Below are positions 32,852 to 35,276 of a stretch of 35,276 bases of DNA, piece by piece. Position numbers and translations under genes: made by a program. Below the pieces are notes generated by a model, which made no database searches, was not told the origin of the DNA, and worked only from the letters and a program-made list of their open reading frames with translations. Each line of letters begins with the position of its first letter. Position 1 is the first letter of the stretch. The stretch comes from CAMTWB01 sp037441775 (GTDB lineage: Bacteria > Desulfobacterota > Syntrophia > Syntrophales > CAMTWB01). The DNA is taken from assembly GCA_037441775.1 (NCBI GenBank), contig JBBIRO010000034.1, forward strand, positions 1-35,276, read 5' to 3'.

Positions 32852-33879
32852 TTAAAACCATCCGGTGGCATGAGGGTCAGGTTCATCTGATCGATCAACG
32901 AGCGCTGCCGTCCGCGGAAAAGTACGTAACCTGCCGGGACTACCGGGAGGTAATCGACTGTATCAGGAATTTGACCGTCCGGGGGGCGCCGGCGATCGGC
33001 GTCGCCGCCGCCCTGGGAATTGCCCTGGGGATGCAGGCCTGCCATCATGATGATGGCTCAGATGAAATATTCGCCCGAATATGCGGCGAATTCGCCCAGT
33101 CCCGCCCTACGGCGCAGAACCTGTTTTGGGCAATCGCCCGGATGAGCGACTGCTATAACCGCCGGCCGAAAGCTCCGCTGCGCGAAAAGCAGGAATCACT
33201 TTTAGCGGAGGCGAAGGCCATTTTAGAGGAGGATATCGCCAACAACAAAAGCTTGGGCCTTCATGGTCAACCCCTCATTGCCGCTGGCGCCCGCATCCTC
33301 ACCTATTGCAATGCCGGCGCCCTGGCTACCGCCGGTTACGGTACCGCGCTGGGAGTGATCCGGGCGGCCCGGGATGCGGGAAAAGGGCTGCACGTTTACG
33401 CCTGTGAAACCAGGCCCGTCCTGCAGGGGGCAAGGCTGACCGCCTGGGAGCTGATGCGGGATGGTATCGCCGTTACGTTGATTACCGATAACATGGCAGG
33501 CTTTATCTTAAGCCAGGGCAAGGTGGATTGTGTCATCGTGGGGGCCGACCGGATAGCGGCCAACGGCGATGCAGCAAACAAAATCGGCACCTACAGCCTG
33601 GCCGTTTTGGCCTGGGAAAACAGTGTGCCCTTTTATGTGGCAGCGCCCACGGCAACCATTGACTTGGAAAAGAAGGCGGGAAGCGAAATCGTGATCGAAG
33701 AGCGCTCCGTGGAAGAGGTCTCGACGCTGGGAGGCGTCAGGGTCGCCCCAGCGGGTATTAACATTTATAACCCCGCCTTCGATATCACCCCTCACCGGTT
33801 CATCGCCGCCATAATTACCGAGCGGGGAGTCATCCGCCCCGAATATCGGCAAAACCTTGCAGAGCTTATGAAAAAATGA
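32848..33879 (+). CDS. mtnA: Methylthioribose-1-phosphate isomerase
   Basis: 343 residues, the usual length. MtnA converts 5-methylthioribose-1-phosphate to the ribulose form in methionine salvage, and in some bacteria acts on 5-deoxyribose-1-phosphate. Seen: IRWHEGQVHLIDQRALP, LTVRGAPAIGVAAALG, YCNAGALATAGYGTALGV with the catalytic cysteine, YACETRPVLQGARLTAWEL, VGADRIAANGDAANKIGTY with the catalytic aspartate, and FYVAAPTATID. Overlap with gatB suggests coupling. No other methionine-salvage gene is in the window. Related eIF2B-type isomerases differ in the active-site motifs, so the call is firm. Confidence 0.94.
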   Translation: MIKTIRWHEGQVHLIDQRALPSAEKYVTCRDYREVIDCIRNLTVRGAPAIGVAAALGIALGMQACHHDDGSDEIFARICGEFAQSRPTAQNLFWAIARMSDCYNRRPKAPLREKQESLLAEAKAILEEDIANNKSLGLHGQPLIAAGARILTYCNAGALATAGYGTALGVIRAARDAGKGLHVYACETRPVLQGARLTAWELMRDGIAVTLITDNMAGFILSQGKVDCVIVGADRIAANGDAANKIGTYSLAVLAWENSVPFYVAAPTATIDLEKKAGSEIVIEERSVEEVSTLGGVRVAPAGINIYNPAFDITPHRFIAAIITERGVIRPEYRQNLAELMKK

Positions 33880-33999
33880 CCAGAGCGACATCTCCGGCCA
33901 AACTTTTTTTCGACAGCAACGGCGTCCAGGTAGCTTCGCTTACCCGCTAAGAAAAATCCATGATCCAACCCCCGCAAAAGATGGGCCGATCGTCGCCAG

Positions 34000-34052
34000 C
34001 CGGGCCGATTATCTGGGGCTCTTTTTTCGTGGAATTTTCTCCGTCGGCCCGG
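34000..34052. terminator. Inverted repeat between convergent mtnA and activase genes
   Basis: CCGGGCCGA (34000-34008) and TCGGCCCGG (34044-34052) are perfectly complementary, with a 35-base loop, and a T-rich stretch (TGTTTTTT) follows on the plus strand. It is placed between convergent genes, as expected for a shared terminator, but the large loop weakens the call. The rest of the 184-bp gap shows no gene. Confidence 0.4.
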
Positions 34053-34063
34053 TTAAATGTTTT

Positions 34064-34846
34064 TTAAAGTGTTCCGTCACTGACCTGGGCAGCCAAGAGG
34101 GCCGCGCCTATGGCGCCGGTCAATTGGGCCAGCGGGGAAACAGCTATCGGTTGTCCAAGGGCATTTTCCAGTGCCTTAACCACGCCGCTGTTTTTAGCCA
34201 CCCCACCGGTCATCATGACAGGATGAGCAAGACCTAGGCGATGGGCCATCGCGGCAATCCGCTGAGAGATGGCCTCGTGAATTCCGGCAACAATGTTTTC
34301 CCGGTTTTCGCCGCGAGCAATCAGGGATATCACTTCAGATTCAGCAAAAACCGTGCAGAGGCTGCTGATTTTGGCCGGTCGTGAAGAACTGGCGGCCAGT
34401 TCGCCCATTTCCGCCAGATGAATTCCCATCGCCCGGGCCATCACTTCCAGAAAACGTCCGGTGCCGGCCGCGCACTTATCGTTCATGATAAAATTCGCTA
34501 CCTTGCCCTGTCCGTTGAGCAGGATGGCCTTGCTGTCTTGTCCCCCCACATCGATAATAAAACGGACGAGCGGATTCAAAAAGGAAGCTCCCGCGCCATG
34601 ACAGGTGATCTCAGTGATGGCCTTGTGGGCAAAGGAAAGGCTTTTCCTTCCATAGCCGGTGGCTATGATCCGATCAATTTTATGCTCAGTTAGACCAATT
34701 TCCGCAAGCGCCTCGGTCATAACCCTTCTTGCTGCCTCTTCCGGCTTATAGCCGGTCGGAGCGATACCGGCGCCAAGTATCCGGTCTCCTTCCATGATAA
34801 CGGCTTTGGTGCTAATAGAGCCGACATCAATTCCCGCTGTAATCAT
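34064..34846 (-). CDS. 2-hydroxyacyl-CoA dehydratase / benzoyl-CoA reductase-type activase (HgdC/BcrA-like ATPase)
   Basis: 260 residues from ATG 34846, the family length; GAGGTG lies 9 bases upstream, and longer in-frame starts up to 35008 add a non-conserved basic stretch. ASKHA-fold ATPase: AGIDVGSISTKAVI (phosphate loop 1), ATGYGRKSL, IIDVGGQDSKAIL (phosphate loop 2), and MTGGVAKNSGVV. Cys125 (DKCAAGTGRFLE) and Cys164 (SSLCTVFAESE) match the two cysteines by which the homodimer holds one [4Fe-4S] cluster. Such activases use ATP to drive a low-potential electron into a partner dehydratase or reductase. No partner gene is in the window, so the target reaction is unknown. Confidence 0.9.
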   Translation of the reverse strand: MITAGIDVGSISTKAVIMEGDRILGAGIAPTGYKPEEAARRVMTEALAEIGLTEHKIDRIIATGYGRKSLSFAHKAITEITCHGAGASFLNPLVRFIIDVGGQDSKAILLNGQGKVANFIMNDKCAAGTGRFLEVMARAMGIHLAEMGELAASSSRPAKISSLCTVFAESEVISLIARGENRENIVAGIHEAISQRIAAMAHRLGLAHPVMMTGGVAKNSGVVKALENALGQPIAVSPLAQLTGAIGAALLAAQVSDGTL

Positions 34847-35169
34847 TGATTCTTGCACCTCTTTAGGATTGTTGCCGTTTAAGTTTCCCCGAAGGCCGGG
34901 CCCGCCTGACAGAGGCCGAAATGCGCGGCGACGCATTTTCTGATGATTGTCTATTGGCGCTTTTTCTATCATCATTGCAAGAAAAAAAATACTCTTGGCG
35001 CTTACCATTCGCTGCTAAAAGCCTGTCGGGCAGAATGTTCTATTGGGACGGCCTCGTAAAAAGCCCGTCAAGATTTAATCTTAAGGGGCGGCGGTTGATT
35101 ATCGGTTTCGGCTTATCCGGCCCCCAGCAACGCCAGAATGATCTGCTCTTCGAGTAGTTACGAAGTTCG
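34847..35169. other. Intergenic region between activase and integrase genes
   Basis: 323 bp with no convincing gene. It contains the end of the GTAAAAAG-type repeat at 35045-35073. No attC-like pair (GTTRRRY/RYYYAAC) was recognised. The activase promoter should lie here, but no hexamer pair stands out. Confidence 0.55.
35045..35073. repeat. Partial copy of the intergenic palindromic repeat
   Basis: GGGACGGCCTCGTAAAAAGC and the next bases CCGTCAAG match the left end of the element at 13932 (GGGACGGCTTTGTAAAAAGG, then CCGCAAGG) with few differences. Only this end is recognisable here; the remaining 100 bp are missing or too diverged. Confidence 0.6.
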
Positions 35170-35276
35170 CTACATTTCAAGATCATCAAGAGGGCTGAGA
35201 ACTCCCTGCCCGCCCTGCTCAAGAACGTGCGTGTATATCATGGTCGTGGAAACATCTGTGTGACCTAAAAGCGCCT
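35170..35276 (-). CDS. Integron-type tyrosine recombinase, C-terminal end (runs off right edge)
   Basis: The last 34 codons of a gene that enters from beyond the right edge. The translation reads ALLGHTDVSTTMIYTHVLEQ, then GGQGVLSPLDDLEM and stop. The LLGH histidine and the tyrosine of TMIYTHV are the final catalytic residues of tyrosine recombinases. The sequence STTMIYTHV together with G.GV.SPLD is the C terminus typical of integron integrases (IntI). Family members recombine attI with attC sites of gene cassettes. Since the gene points left, its attI and any cassette array would most often lie to the right, outside the window. Too little is present to tell a functional IntI from a decayed one. 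Confidence 0.75.
   Translation of the reverse strand, partial: ALLGHTDVSTTMIYTHVLEQGGQGVLSPLDDLEM

Noticed and set aside
34847..35169. attC-like recombination site left of the integrase gene
   Set aside because: No GTTRRRY/RYYYAAC pair with internal symmetry was found; cassettes, if any, would more likely be on the other side.
1..35276. tRNA, rRNA, CRISPR or insertion sequence
   Set aside because: No cloverleaf with a CCA-type acceptor, no spaced direct repeats and no transposase motifs were recognised. Short RNAs cannot be excluded by eye.

Overview
The window reads as chromosomal DNA of a Gram-negative anaerobe. Export signals on the solute-binding protein and on a secreted protein, an acyl-CoA dehydrogenase, a 2-hydroxyacyl-CoA dehydratase-type activase, GatCAB, and imperfect palindromic intergenic repeats built around a GTAAAAAG core together suggest the former Deltaproteobacteria (Desulfobacterota, Syntrophia-like). 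That placement is inference. No rRNA, tRNA, CRISPR array, insertion sequence or TPP riboswitch was seen.

Layout, left to right. (1) 1-117: 5' end of a NUDIX hydrolase (minus). (2) 715-2909: acyl-CoA dehydrogenase plus a nitronate monooxygenase-like flavoprotein (plus strand), closed by a hairpin at 2930-2966. (3) 2988-13832: eight minus-strand genes transcribed towards 2988. In transcription order they are solute-binding protein, ATPase, fused two-domain permease (the set resembles Fe3+/2-aminoethylphosphonate importers), GntR/UTRA regulator, transaldolase-like protein, alanine dehydrogenase, HisC-like aminotransferase, and an FAD oxidoreductase fused to a GcvT-type folate domain resembling dimethylglycine/sarcosine dehydrogenase. 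This looks like an uptake-and-catabolism unit for an amine, N-methyl amine or aminophosphonate-like compound. The combination does not match a pathway I can name and is the best candidate for an undescribed system. (4) 14517-18911: two overlapping CNNM/CorC membrane proteins, a stand-alone GlmU-type nucleotidyltransferase domain, and DusB. (5) 18916-20049 (minus): secreted FlgT_N-like protein. (6) 20231-23208: MutM, a small membrane protein, a LUD-domain protein and a PLP aminotransferase. The small protein and the aminotransferase each appear broken by one missing base in a homopolymer. (7) 23319-27026: a 1235-residue hybrid histidine kinase with two extracytoplasmic sensor regions. (8) 27151-33879: gatC-gatA-thiM-thiE-thiL-gatB-mtnA, in which thiamine genes sit inside the amidotransferase operon, with several 4-base overlaps. 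(9) 34064-34846 (minus): an orphan HgdC/BcrA-type activase. (10) 35170-35276 (minus): 3' end of an integron-type tyrosine recombinase, so an integron or related element may lie just beyond the right edge.

Start codons were chosen from ribosome-binding sites and family N termini, and several differ from the longest open frame. Functions rest on motif reading without database searches.
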